This document shows positions 19,587 to 27,131 of a DNA stretch of 64,000 bases, one piece after another. Within the stretch, counting starts at the first letter, position 1. Each line of letters opens with the position of its first letter. Both the position numbers and the translations under genes were made by a program. Origin of the DNA: JBJMQS01 sp045802605 (GTDB taxonomy: Bacteria; Planctomycetota; Planctomycetia; Gemmatales; Gemmataceae); assembly GCA_045802605.1 (NCBI GenBank), contig JBJMQS010000066.1, positions 124,001 to 188,000 of the forward strand. Direction: 5' to 3'. Under the pieces are notes generated by a model. The model worked only from the letters and a program-made list of their open reading frames with translations. It was not told the DNA's origin and did no database searches.

Positions 19587-20509
19587 ACGCGGATGCGTTG
19601 CACCCGATGATTTTCCGTATCGATCACATGGACACGATCTTTGCTATCCACCGCCAGCGCCCAAGGACTGTAAAGCTGGCCCGGCAACCGGCCGGAGCTT
19701 CCCCAGATCGCGATGGACTCACCTTTCGTGTTCAATTTTTGCACTCGATGATTGCCGAACTCGACGACGTACAGGTCGCCGCGTGGTCCAAATGCCACGT
19801 CGTAGGGATAGGCAAATTGGCCAGGTTCCGTCCCGTGACCGCCAATGATTCGGACAACGTCGCCATTCAAGGCGAGGACTTGAACCCGGTGGTTGCAAGC
19901 ATCTGCCACATAAAGATACTGATCGGGACCGATCGCCAGACCGCGTAGATGATTGAATTGGCCCGGCTCAGGGCCCGGCCCGCCGATGGTTTTGATCAAC
20001 GACCCATCGGGGGCGAGCTTAGTGATTCGCTCGTTCGCCCCAAACTCAGATAGGAAAAAGTTGCCGTCGGTATCTTCCACCGCATCGCTCACGTAGCCGA
20101 ACTGACCAGGCTCGCTGCCCGTGACTCCTCCCAGAACTTTCTTTTGCTTACCGTCCAGCGTGTAAATGCGAACGCAGTGGTAATGGGAGTCGCTGACGAT
20201 AATGCTGCCGTCGCGGCCGATGCTCAGGCCACTCGGTTTGCCGTTGAAAAACTCCGGCGTCTGCCAGCCGATGTTCAGGAAATGGCCATCTAAGTCATAC
20301 GCTTGAATTCGCGCCGTGAAGTCAACGATGTAAAGGTGTTGGTCGGGCGTGATCGCCGCGGCGCGTGGCCGAACGAAATCACCGGGACTCACCCCGCGCC
20401 GACCCCAAACCATATCCGGAGTCGAATTGCGGCGTGAACATCCGACCGTCAGCGCGGCCGCCGCGAGGAGAAAGGTCCGACGTGTGCAGCGGCTTGGCAA
20501 TCGCGCCAC
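19583..20509 (-). CDS. NHL-repeat lipoprotein or Tat-exported protein
   Basis: A 308-residue exported beta-propeller. The N-terminus CTRRTFLLAAAALTVGC combines an RR motif with a lipobox-like AALTVGC, so it may be a Tat-exported lipoprotein. About six NHL repeats follow; examples include PGQFAYPYDVAFGPRG and DTENHRVQ. NHL propellers bind proteins or ligands rather than catalyse. It is the first gene of the MoxR/VWA operon and overlaps the giant VWA gene by 4 bp, hinting at a link with that envelope system. The start is GTG with a weak ribosome-binding site. Confidence 0.88.
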   Translation of the reverse strand: MARLPSRCTRRTFLLAAAALTVGCSRRNSTPDMVWGRRGVSPGDFVRPRAAAITPDQHLYIVDFTARIQAYDLDGHFLNIGWQTPEFFNGKPSGLSIGRDGSIIVSDSHYHCVRIYTLDGKQKKVLGGVTGSEPGQFGYVSDAVEDTDGNFFLSEFGANERITKLAPDGSLIKTIGGPGPEPGQFNHLRGLAIGPDQYLYVADACNHRVQVLALNGDVVRIIGGHGTEPGQFAYPYDVAFGPRGDLYVVEFGNHRVQKLNTKGESIAIWGSSGRLPGQLYSPWALAVDSKDRVHVIDTENHRVQRIRV

Positions 20510-20638
20510 CGATTAGAGCGGAAATTCCGATGGGGTCAGCTTAGTCCTGCTGCGACAAAGTACCAACAGCGGGGTCGGTGTTTCGGTTCGGCGGACGCGA
20601 AGCGTCGTCTTGTTAGCCCGACGCTAGCGAGGGTCTTT

Positions 20639-20724
20639 GTTAGCCGGACGCGCAAGCTACGGAAAGCAGAGACCCTGCCCCACTCGCGAATCTCCGCTTC
20701 CCGTAGCTTGCGCGTCGGGCTAAC
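20639..20724. repeat. inverted repeat family A (24-bp arms), copy 1
   Basis: Arms at 20639-20662 and 20701-20724 are reverse complements with one mismatch; they start GTTAGCCGGACGCGCAAG. The same arms recur at 56416-56565. The centre differs in length between copies, which suggests the arms are the conserved unit. Confidence 0.85.
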
Positions 20725-20732
20725 AAATCTGG

Positions 20733-20808
20733 GCGAGCGGGGTTGCGTAAGCACCCCGAGTCTTTCGCGGCTCGCAAGCACTCGGGGCGCTTACGCAACC
20801 CCGCTCGC
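20733..20808. repeat. inverted repeat with 29-bp arms
   Basis: Arms at 20733-20761 and 20780-20808, with one mismatch, enclose an 18-bp centre. The arm core is GGGGTTGCGTAAGC. It lies 8 bp from the previous inverted repeat. A single copy in the window. Confidence 0.8.
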
Positions 20809-21011
20809 TAAAATCTTTGGGACAAAAAGCCGATTCCCATTTTCATTTGCCTTTCGCCCCAAAGTGTCGGATAGTTCCTCTTGGCATTTCCTGTTGGCCG
20901 CAGCTGAGGTCAACAAGAATGCCCGCGGACTGTTCTGGGGGATGCGAGCGGGCGAGCGTCTCACTTTTTGTGAGACGGGTGCTCCCACTTCTGTGGGGCC
21001 CATGCCCAATT

Positions 21012-21136
21012 GCGGTCGTCGCAGACGAACACCACCACCACTACTACCACCACCGCAAGCGACGACCGGGCGGCCAATTCCACTGCTCGCCCGGCAAAGC
21101 CGCCCTTAAACACAAGGCGGCGAGCTTCGTCAACTT
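21012..21136 (+). repeat. three-hairpin dispersed repeat, copy 1
   Basis: A 125-bp element nearly identical, in reverse orientation, to 33965-34083. It contains three successive hairpins. The first pairs GGTCGTCGC (21014-21022) with GCGACGACC (21059-21067) over a CAC-rich 36-base loop. The second pairs CCGGGCG (21066-21072) with CGCCCGG (21088-21094). The third pairs GCCGCCCTT (21099-21107) with AAGGCGGC (21114-21121), with a bulged C. The main differences from the other copy are a 3-base repeat-number change in the first loop and a few bases in the third loop. Confidence 0.85.
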
Positions 21137-21269
21137 CTTAATCGAGAGTTCAGAGGAGCGCGCGCTCTTGCTCGAAGCGGAAGATTCACCAACAACAACT
21201 CAAACGCCCACTACACCCGCTCGCATTTTCCCAGGCAGTACTGCGCGCGGAGAGTCCGAGGCTTTCTTT

Positions 21270-21348
21270 TGTCATTCCGAGGCTTTGCGAGGAATCTGCC
21301 CGCAACTGACACTCGCAAGCAGATTCCTCGCAAAGCCTCGGAATGACA
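21270..21348. repeat. perfect palindrome, 30-bp arms (family B, copy 1)
   Basis: Arms 21270-21299 and 21319-21348 are exact reverse complements (start TGTCATTCCGAGGCTTTGCG), separated by 19 bases. A second member with matched, compensated changes is at 34611-34674. The size and symmetry resemble REP/BIME-type elements. Confidence 0.9.
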
Positions 21349-21442
21349 TGACGAAGTCTCGCAAGGACACGCAGATCACTTCAGCACCGTTGGCAACTGA
21401 TTCGTCGATGCTAAACTGCCTTGACCCTTTGCCGGAGCCTTC

Positions 21443-22318
21443 ATGACCACTGCGAGCCCTGTCCGGCTGGAATTCAAAGAATCGATCGCCCACATCGTGC
21501 TCGACCAAGCGGGATCACGCGCGAATGTGCTTAGCTCGGCTACGTGGTCGGCACTCTCCTCGGCCGTTGCGGAAATCGCGGCACGAACCGATGTGGACGG
21601 ATTGCTGATTACCAGCGCCAAGGACGGCATCTTCCTGGCTGGTGCGGATTTGAAGGAATTAGCCTCGCTTCCCATGGACGACGAAGCGCCGGCCCGCCGC
21701 GTGGTTCGCAACGGCACCCAGGTGTTGGCGGCTTTTGAATCTTTGCCGATACCCACTGCGGCCGCCATTGACGGTGCGGCTCTGGGCGGCGGCCTCGAAG
21801 TCGCGCTGGCTTGCGATTATCGCTTGGCCGGCAATCACCCAAAGCTCAAACTCGGTCTGCCGGAAGTCAAATTGGGACTGATTCCGGGCTGGGGAGGAAC
21901 CCAACGTTTGCCGCGAATCATTGGCGTCGAGCGAGGGGCCGAGTTGCTCGTCACCGGACGAGCGGTGGCCAGTGCCGACGCGGTGGCGATGGGTCTCATT
22001 GATCGAGTCACCGATAGTGCAACCTTGGTGAGAGAATCGATGGAAGTCCTGCGAGCCGCGCCGGATGATGATTGGGAATTTCGCCGAGCACGCAAGCAAT
22101 CGCCGTATGGCCAGCCCATTGATCTGGCCGGGGCGCAAACCATAGTCGAGAAGATGGTCGGCGACGAACAAATCGCCGGCCAAGCCGCACTGCGCGTGCT
22201 GGAGCGTGGCCTTCCGCTGCCCTTGATCCCCGCGGTCGCATGCGAGACGGACGAGTTCGTTCTGTTGCTCTTGAGTCCCGCCAGTCGAGCACGGATGGCC
22301 GCCTTTTTGCAAAAGTGA
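21443..22318 (+). CDS. enoyl-CoA hydratase/isomerase family protein
   Basis: A 291-residue crotonase-fold protein. The oxyanion-hole segments are GIFLAGADLKEL and AAIDGAALGGGLEVALACDYRLA. The catalytic-loop region PEVKLGLIPGWGGTQRLPR contains the Glu expected in hydratases of the FadB/FadJ type. It corresponds to the N-terminal hydratase half of fatty-acid oxidation complexes, but no dehydrogenase domain is fused or adjacent. The start is supported by GGAG five bases upstream. It probably acts on acyl-CoA substrates in the cytoplasm; the exact substrate is unknown. Confidence 0.9.
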   Translation: MTTASPVRLEFKESIAHIVLDQAGSRANVLSSATWSALSSAVAEIAARTDVDGLLITSAKDGIFLAGADLKELASLPMDDEAPARRVVRNGTQVLAAFESLPIPTAAAIDGAALGGGLEVALACDYRLAGNHPKLKLGLPEVKLGLIPGWGGTQRLPRIIGVERGAELLVTGRAVASADAVAMGLIDRVTDSATLVRESMEVLRAAPDDDWEFRRARKQSPYGQPIDLAGAQTIVEKMVGDEQIAGQAALRVLERGLPLPLIPAVACETDEFVLLLLSPASRARMAAFLQK

Positions 22319-22376
22319 ATCGATATCGTTAAGCTGGACCCGGTGTCAGATCGCGGGCCTCGCTCGAGGACCATCG

Positions 22377-24005
22377 GTGCGAAGTCTGAAGATTGCCGCA
22401 ATCCTGGTAGTCACTCTTCTGGTGTGTGTTCCACACGGGTCCACGGAGCCACCAAGAGAGGCTCAGCCCTTAATCAAGCGCGGCGTCGCCGCATTGCGGT
22501 CACGGCAAAAGCCCGACGGCAGTTGGGGCATTTATGGCCCTGGCAGTACCGCCCTTGCGGCGTTGGCACTGTTGGAAAGTGACGTCTCACCTAACGACGA
22601 CGCTATCGTCGCGGCCGCCAAGTATCTTCGCCCGGAGGCCGTGCGCTGCTCCCATACCTATTCAGTGACGACATCGCTTTTGTTTTTCGATCGGCTGCAT
22701 GATTCCGGCGATGAGGCCATCGTGAAACTGTTGGCCGAGCGGTTATTGGCTGGCCAAAAGAAAGACGGCTGTTGGACCTACGGTATCCCAATCGGCGATC
22801 TCCGCAGCCTCGACACCAAATACCCCTTGCCCGAAAAGCCGTCGGATGGTACGCGCATGGACCACGTTGCTCCGCAGGAATTGCGGACCGATAACTCCAA
22901 CACTCAATTTGCAGTCTTGGGTCTGTGGACGGGCCGGCGTTACGGTCTCGAAATTGAAGATGCACTGAACAAGGTCGATGAGCATTTTCGCAGCACGCCG
23001 ACTCGCGTTTCTTCGAATATGGCGGGGTGGGATTACACATCGACAGGAAATGGCGCCAATGGTGCGAACACTTGTGCGGCTCTGATGGGCATGGCGATTC
23101 GTCTGGGCTACAAAGTAGAACGCAATCTTAAGACCGCGCCGGGAACACCGTCGATGGAACCGGAAGCGGCCCGCCTCGAATGGAGCCACGATCCTTTGAT
23201 TTGCGACGGCATGCGCTACATGCTCCAGGAATATTCCGCGGAGGTGGCCAGGACGAGTCGTCCCGACTTGTATTTCATGTGGTCCGTCGAGCGCGTGGCG
23301 ACCGCTTACGGCTTGGAGAGTATCTACGGCGTGAATTGGTATCGCATTGGACTTTTGCGTTTACGTGATACTCAGGCACCCAATGGGATATGGGCTGGCA
23401 GCTATCAGCCCGAGGTCGATACCAGTTTCGCGCTGTTGTTTCTCAACCGCTCGAATCTCACTCGCGATCTCAACAACATTCTGAATCCGAAGCAAACCAA
23501 AGAACTGACAAGCGGCGGCAAAAACCCCGAGCCACTATCCGAGCCGCTGGTGGAGCGACTTGTGCGCGAGTTCCTCGCGGACACGCCGGAGGGCAAAGCA
23601 AAGCGGCTCACGGAATACCGAGATGGCCAAGGTGTGGAATACACGGAGGCGATTGCGCGAATCATTCCAAAAATTGATGGATCGCTGCAGAAGACCGCTC
23701 GCGACGGCCTGGCTACAAGGCTGGCGCGCATGACCGCCGAGACGCTGCGCGCGCGACTCAAAGATTCGGATGTCGAGTTGCGGCGTGCCGCATGCGTCGC
23801 CTGCGCCATGAAGGCCGACAAGGAAATGATCGGCGACTTAATTGGCGCACTCGACGATCGTGAAGCGATCATCGTTCGCGCCGCCGGCGTCGGACTCGCG
23901 CGGCTGACTGGTGAAAACTTCGGCCCGGCGGCCAATGCCACCCCCGCAGAGCGTGCGAAAGCGATTGCTGCGTGGAAAGAGTGGTGGAAAAACAAAAAGA
24001 GTTAA
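22377..24005 (+). CDS. secreted QW-repeat protein with C-terminal HEAT repeats
   Basis: A 542-residue protein with an N-terminal signal peptide (hydrophobic IAAILVVTLLVCVPHG). It contains several prenyltransferase/squalene-oxidase type repeats, for example QKPDGSWGIYGPGSTALA, AGQKKDGCWTYG and APNGIWAGSYQPEVDTSFALLFL. A C-terminal HEAT-like region follows (RLKDSDVELRRAACVACAMK, then ALDDREAIIVRAAGVGLA). Such secreted alpha-toroid proteins are abundant in planctomycetes and are unlikely to be true cyclases. The start is GTG at 22377. The stop codon lies inside a 12-bp perfect hairpin, probably a terminator. Confidence 0.85.
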   Translation: MRSLKIAAILVVTLLVCVPHGSTEPPREAQPLIKRGVAALRSRQKPDGSWGIYGPGSTALAALALLESDVSPNDDAIVAAAKYLRPEAVRCSHTYSVTTSLLFFDRLHDSGDEAIVKLLAERLLAGQKKDGCWTYGIPIGDLRSLDTKYPLPEKPSDGTRMDHVAPQELRTDNSNTQFAVLGLWTGRRYGLEIEDALNKVDEHFRSTPTRVSSNMAGWDYTSTGNGANGANTCAALMGMAIRLGYKVERNLKTAPGTPSMEPEAARLEWSHDPLICDGMRYMLQEYSAEVARTSRPDLYFMWSVERVATAYGLESIYGVNWYRIGLLRLRDTQAPNGIWAGSYQPEVDTSFALLFLNRSNLTRDLNNILNPKQTKELTSGGKNPEPLSEPLVERLVREFLADTPEGKAKRLTEYRDGQGVEYTEAIARIIPKIDGSLQKTARDGLATRLARMTAETLRARLKDSDVELRRAACVACAMKADKEMIGDLIGALDDREAIIVRAAGVGLARLTGENFGPAANATPAERAKAIAAWKEWWKNKKS

Positions 24006-24023
24006 CCCAGGGGGTTAACTCTT
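23997..24023. terminator. bidirectional hairpin terminator
   Basis: A perfect 12-bp stem (AAGAGTTAACCC / GGGTTAACTCTT) with a 3-base loop, preceded by an A-rich run on the plus strand. It spans the stop of the QW/HEAT gene and lies 6 bp beyond the 3' end of the oppositely oriented initiator tRNA. It could therefore stop transcription from both sides. Confidence 0.65.
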
Positions 24024-24028
24024 CAAAG

Positions 24029-24100
24029 TTGCGGCGACAGGATTTGAACCTGTGACCTCCAGGTTATGAGCCTGGCGAGCTACCACTGCTCCACGCCGCG
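24029..24100 (-). tRNA. initiator tRNA-fMet (CAT)
   Basis: A 72-nt cloverleaf read on the minus strand: acceptor CGCGGCG / CGCCGCA, D arm GAGC-AGTGGTA-GCTC, anticodon stem CCAGG-CTCATAA-CCTGG, variable AGGTC, T arm ACAGG-TTCAAAT-CCTGT. The unpaired C1-A72 end is the hallmark of bacterial initiator tRNA and rules out elongator tRNA-Met. The usual three G-C pairs of the anticodon stem are A29-U41, G30-C40, G31-C39, so the first pair is a variant. CCA is not encoded. Confidence 0.93.
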
Positions 24101-24153
24101 ATTTGTTATGTGTATCCTAGCCGCGCGGTCAATGTCCGGCTAGAGCAAAGGGT

Positions 24154-25368
24154 GTGACTTTGCACGATCGAAGGCCCCAATCAACTCACCTCGTGAACGA
24201 CGGAACGCAACAAGACGAGTGGATGCCGCATGTCTGGGAGGGAACCCGCTTCTCCGCTTGGATCCGCCTCCTCGCGACGCACCGGTTTGCCGTCCATCCT
24301 CGTTTCCTCTGGGTCGCTGCGATCATTACGATCGTTAGCTTTTGCCATTCCTTCCTCTGGCTGATCCAAGAAGCGTTTTTGGGGCATCGCTTGCGGCGGT
24401 TGCCGACCCCGCAAGATCCCATCTTCATCCTCGGCCATTGGCGCTGCGGCACGACGTTGTTGCACGAACTATTGATCCGTGACTCGCGGCATGCCTCGCC
24501 GAATACTTATCAGTGTTTTGAACCACACCACTTCTTGGTGTCTGAGAAGTTCATGGCCGTCGCTGCCCCGTTCTTGATGCCGTCGCGACGACCGATGGAT
24601 GACATGCCCGCCGGCTACGACCGACCGCAAGAAGATGAGTTTGCCCTGTGCATGCTCGGTCAGCCGTCGCCGTATCTACAAATCGCGTTTCCCAATGATC
24701 CGTTCAAAGACCTCGATTCACTCGATCACCGAAACCTTGATGAATCTGGAAAGAGCCGATGGTCCGGCGTTTTGGCAAATTTCCTTCGCCGCGTGGCTTA
24801 TCTTCACCCGGGCAAGCGGCTTGTGTTGAAGTCACCTCCGCACTCCGCGCGGATTGGAACGCTTCTGAAACGCTTCCCGAAAGCGAAGTTTATTCATATC
24901 GTGCGCGATCCGCACGCGATGTATCCCTCGACCGTGCGATTGTGGAAAGCACTCTACCGTCACCATGCCCTACAGGTCCCGGATTGCGCGCAGCTCGATC
25001 GTTACGTGTTTGAGACGGGGCGGCGGCTCTTCACGGCCCTGGAAGCCGGCAAACGGCTCATCCCCGACGGCCGCTTTGTCGAGGTCCGATTCGAAGAGTT
25101 CGTGCAAGATCCGATCGCACAGATGCGGTCCATTTACGATACATTAGGGCTTGGCGAATTCGCGAAAGTTGAATCCCAGATCCGCGACTATTTCGCGCAC
25201 GCAAAAAAGGTGCGCCCAAACAAGCATGCAAATCCGCCAGAAGTGACGGAAGCGATCGAGCGCGAATGGGGTGAGATTATCCGCCACTACGGATACGAAC
25301 GCCAAAGTTTGAGTTCCTCCGTTAATCCTTTTGCTCCTGCTCAGCCGCATTACGCAGGTACTCCTTGA
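24154..25368 (+). CDS. sulfotransferase family protein
   Basis: A 404-residue sulfotransferase that would use PAPS. The 5'-phosphosulfate loop is GHWRCGTTLLHEL (residues 94-106), and the 3'-phosphate site is IVRDPHAMYPS (about 249-259). A hydrophobic segment at 52-72 may anchor it in the membrane. GTG at 24154 is the start. Its last 47 bp overlap a convergent small gene. Planctomycetes carry many sulfatases and sulfotransferases for sulfated glycans or lipids; the acceptor here is not predictable. The next gene starts surface-glycan synthesis, so a glycan target is plausible. Confidence 0.9.
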   Translation: MTLHDRRPQSTHLVNDGTQQDEWMPHVWEGTRFSAWIRLLATHRFAVHPRFLWVAAIITIVSFCHSFLWLIQEAFLGHRLRRLPTPQDPIFILGHWRCGTTLLHELLIRDSRHASPNTYQCFEPHHFLVSEKFMAVAAPFLMPSRRPMDDMPAGYDRPQEDEFALCMLGQPSPYLQIAFPNDPFKDLDSLDHRNLDESGKSRWSGVLANFLRRVAYLHPGKRLVLKSPPHSARIGTLLKRFPKAKFIHIVRDPHAMYPSTVRLWKALYRHHALQVPDCAQLDRYVFETGRRLFTALEAGKRLIPDGRFVEVRFEEFVQDPIAQMRSIYDTLGLGEFAKVESQIRDYFAHAKKVRPNKHANPPEVTEAIEREWGEIIRHYGYERQSLSSSVNPFAPAQPHYAGTP

Positions 25369-25498
25369 GCAGTCCCACGTTGTACGACAGAAACAAAAGC
25401 GTGTGCTGCAACGCCTGATACGTCGGATCTTCCGGGTCGTCCGCATAGTCTTTGCGTAATACGTTGATCTTGTCTAAAAGCTGCTCGGCAGTGAGCAC
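25322..25498 (-). CDS. small conserved protein, 58 residues
   Basis: A 58-residue acidic, helical protein beginning LTAEQLLDKINVLRKDYADD. The GTG at 25498 is preceded by GGAGG five bases upstream, which is strong support and better than the TTG further upstream. It overlaps the end of the sulfotransferase gene on the other strand. No membrane segment, metal motif or recognised family is visible. Function unknown. Confidence 0.65.
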   Translation of the reverse strand: MLTAEQLLDKINVLRKDYADDPEDPTYQALQHTLLFLSYNVGLLKEYLRNAAEQEQKD

Positions 25499-25646
25499 GG
25501 AAACCTCCAAGGCTTGTCAACCCAAATTGTTTGGCCGACAGATGTTGTATAGCTAGCCCGGCTTGACGCCCTGCGCGGTCACATGATACAAGCCGGTGCC
25601 GAAAAGCGGCGGACAATCCCCGTACGCGCGGTGCCATGGACGGCCC

Positions 25647-27038
25647 ATGATCCGGCGAACCAGCGAACCACTGGTCATCTGGTTTTTCCTCACCGATTTG
25701 ACGCTGACGGGCACGGCGTGGATCGTGGCCTATCTCGTGCGTTTCTCCGGCTGGCTGCCGATTCCCAAGGCGGAGCCGGGTTTCATTTATTGCCTGCGCA
25801 GTTTGCCGGTCGTGCTTCTACTGGCTGCGGTCGCTTACAGACTCGTGCGTCAGTACGAGGTCACCCGGCTGCGGCGATTTCGCGAAGAGCTTGTGGCAGT
25901 CGTCAAAGGCAGCGTTCTTCTGTCACTGCTCGTTATGGCCTCGACTTTTTATCGCCATGATCCACTTGAATCGCGCGTGACGATGGCGCTATTTACCACC
26001 TTCTCCGCTTCCGGTGTCTTGATCGCTCGACGGTTGAGCTGGTCAGCAATTCGTTCGCTCCGCAAGCGCGGCTTCAATCAAACTAACGCTTTGATTGTGG
26101 GCACAGGCCGCACGGCTCGAAAGACCGCCCGCGCCCTGAAGAGTGCATCCTGGATGGGCATCCGAACACTCGGCTTCGTGGAAGACCGGCCCAGCCCGTG
26201 GTGCGGCGATCTGTCGGTCATGGGCACTACGGCGCAATTACCTGAGCTCATTTCGGAGCACAAAGTCGGCCACGTCTTCATCGCGCTACCATTCAATCGC
26301 TTCGCCGAAGCTCGCAAGGTCTTTGATGCCCTTTCGCAGACGTTTGCCGAAGTACGCATGGTCGTAGACGCTCCGGAGATGGCCGGCTTGTCGCTCAATT
26401 CCGGTACTCTCGACGGCTTGCCAGTAATCGGTTTGCGTGAAAGTGCCCACTTCGGTCTCAATGTCGTGGTCAAACGTGCCTTTGATGTGTCGCTGACGAC
26501 GATCGGGTTGATCCTCATCTCACCGCTATTAGCCGCGATCGCGATGCTCGTGAAGATCTCCAGTCCTGGTCCGATTTTCTATCGGCAACAACGTTGCGGA
26601 CTGAATGGCGAAACGTTCTGGATGCTCAAATTCCGCACGATGCCGGTGGACGCCGAAAAATCCACGGGGCCGGTATGGGCGACGAAGAACGATCCACGCC
26701 GCACCCGCATCGGCAGTTTCTTGCGGCAAACGAGTCTCGACGAGTTGCCGCAGTTGTTCAACGTGCTCAAGGGTGACATGAGCTTGGTCGGTCCGCGGCC
26801 CGAACGGCCGCATTTCATCGGCCAGTTCCGCAAGACCATTCCCAACTATATGGCTCGCCACCGCGTGAAAGCCGGCATCACTGGCTGGGCCCAAGTACAC
26901 GGTTGGCGAGGGAACACCTCACTGCGGAAACGCGTGCAGTACGATCTCTACTACATCACGCACTGGAACCCGTGGATGGACATCCGCATTCTCTGGATGA
27001 CCTTCTTCCGCGGTATCGTCCACAAAAACGCGTATTGA
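25647..27038 (+). CDS. undecaprenyl-phosphate sugar-1-phosphate transferase (WcaJ-like)
   Basis: A 463-residue polyprenyl glycosylphosphotransferase. Four N-terminal transmembrane helices precede a CoA-binding/NAD-like domain (NALIVGTGRTARKTARAL), then a fifth helix (about GLILISPLLAAIAMLVKI). The C-terminal bacterial sugar transferase domain shows KRAFDVSLTTIGL, FRTMPVDAEK, TSLDELPQLFNVLKGDMSLVGPRPE and the closing MDIRILWMT. This is the initiating enzyme of exopolysaccharide assembly. ATG 25647 is used; 17 extra in-frame upstream codons lack family similarity. It is followed by a strong hairpin terminator. Confidence 0.92.
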   Translation: MIRRTSEPLVIWFFLTDLTLTGTAWIVAYLVRFSGWLPIPKAEPGFIYCLRSLPVVLLLAAVAYRLVRQYEVTRLRRFREELVAVVKGSVLLSLLVMASTFYRHDPLESRVTMALFTTFSASGVLIARRLSWSAIRSLRKRGFNQTNALIVGTGRTARKTARALKSASWMGIRTLGFVEDRPSPWCGDLSVMGTTAQLPELISEHKVGHVFIALPFNRFAEARKVFDALSQTFAEVRMVVDAPEMAGLSLNSGTLDGLPVIGLRESAHFGLNVVVKRAFDVSLTTIGLILISPLLAAIAMLVKISSPGPIFYRQQRCGLNGETFWMLKFRTMPVDAEKSTGPVWATKNDPRRTRIGSFLRQTSLDELPQLFNVLKGDMSLVGPRPERPHFIGQFRKTIPNYMARHRVKAGITGWAQVHGWRGNTSLRKRVQYDLYYITHWNPWMDIRILWMTFFRGIVHKNAY

Positions 27039-27045
27039 GGAAGAT

Positions 27046-27099
27046 TTGAACCGCATAGAGCGCTGAGAATACCTCTTCTCAGCGCTCTCTGCGGTTCAA
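27046..27099 (+). terminator. hairpin terminator after the sugar transferase gene
   Basis: 23-bp arms (27046-27068 and 27077-27099) with one mismatch and an 8-base loop, followed by CTGTTTT. It starts 7 bp after the stop of the sugar transferase gene. Motifs such as AGAGCGCTGAGA relate it to the CAGAG-type palindrome at 59067-59143. Confidence 0.7.
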
Positions 27100-27131
27100 C
27101 TGTTTTGGGTTCTACCTGATAAAGTACATAC

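Larger units (their letters stand above)
20510..21442. other. repeat-rich intergenic spacer
   Basis: About 930 bp with no convincing gene. It separates the divergent NHL and enoyl-CoA hydratase genes and holds at least five palindromic or dispersed repeats: 20639-20724, 20733-20808, a short hairpin with a T5 loop at 20958-20976, the three-hairpin element at 21012-21136 and the perfect palindrome at 21270-21348. Open frames here are interrupted by the repeats and show no protein-like features. The promoters of both flanking genes must lie in it, but I cannot point to clear -35/-10 boxes. Confidence 0.8.

Noticed and set aside
20708..21446. Several open frames (130-209 codons) in the spacer before the enoyl-CoA hydratase gene
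   Set aside because: They run through palindromes and hairpin repeats, giving Arg/His/Pro-rich low-complexity peptides; no real protein features.
21443..22318. Full FadB/FadJ multifunctional enzyme
   Set aside because: Only the hydratase/isomerase domain is present; no 3-hydroxyacyl-CoA dehydrogenase domain follows.
24029..24100. Elongator tRNA-Met
   Set aside because: The first base pair is C1-A72 mismatched, the hallmark of initiator tRNA.
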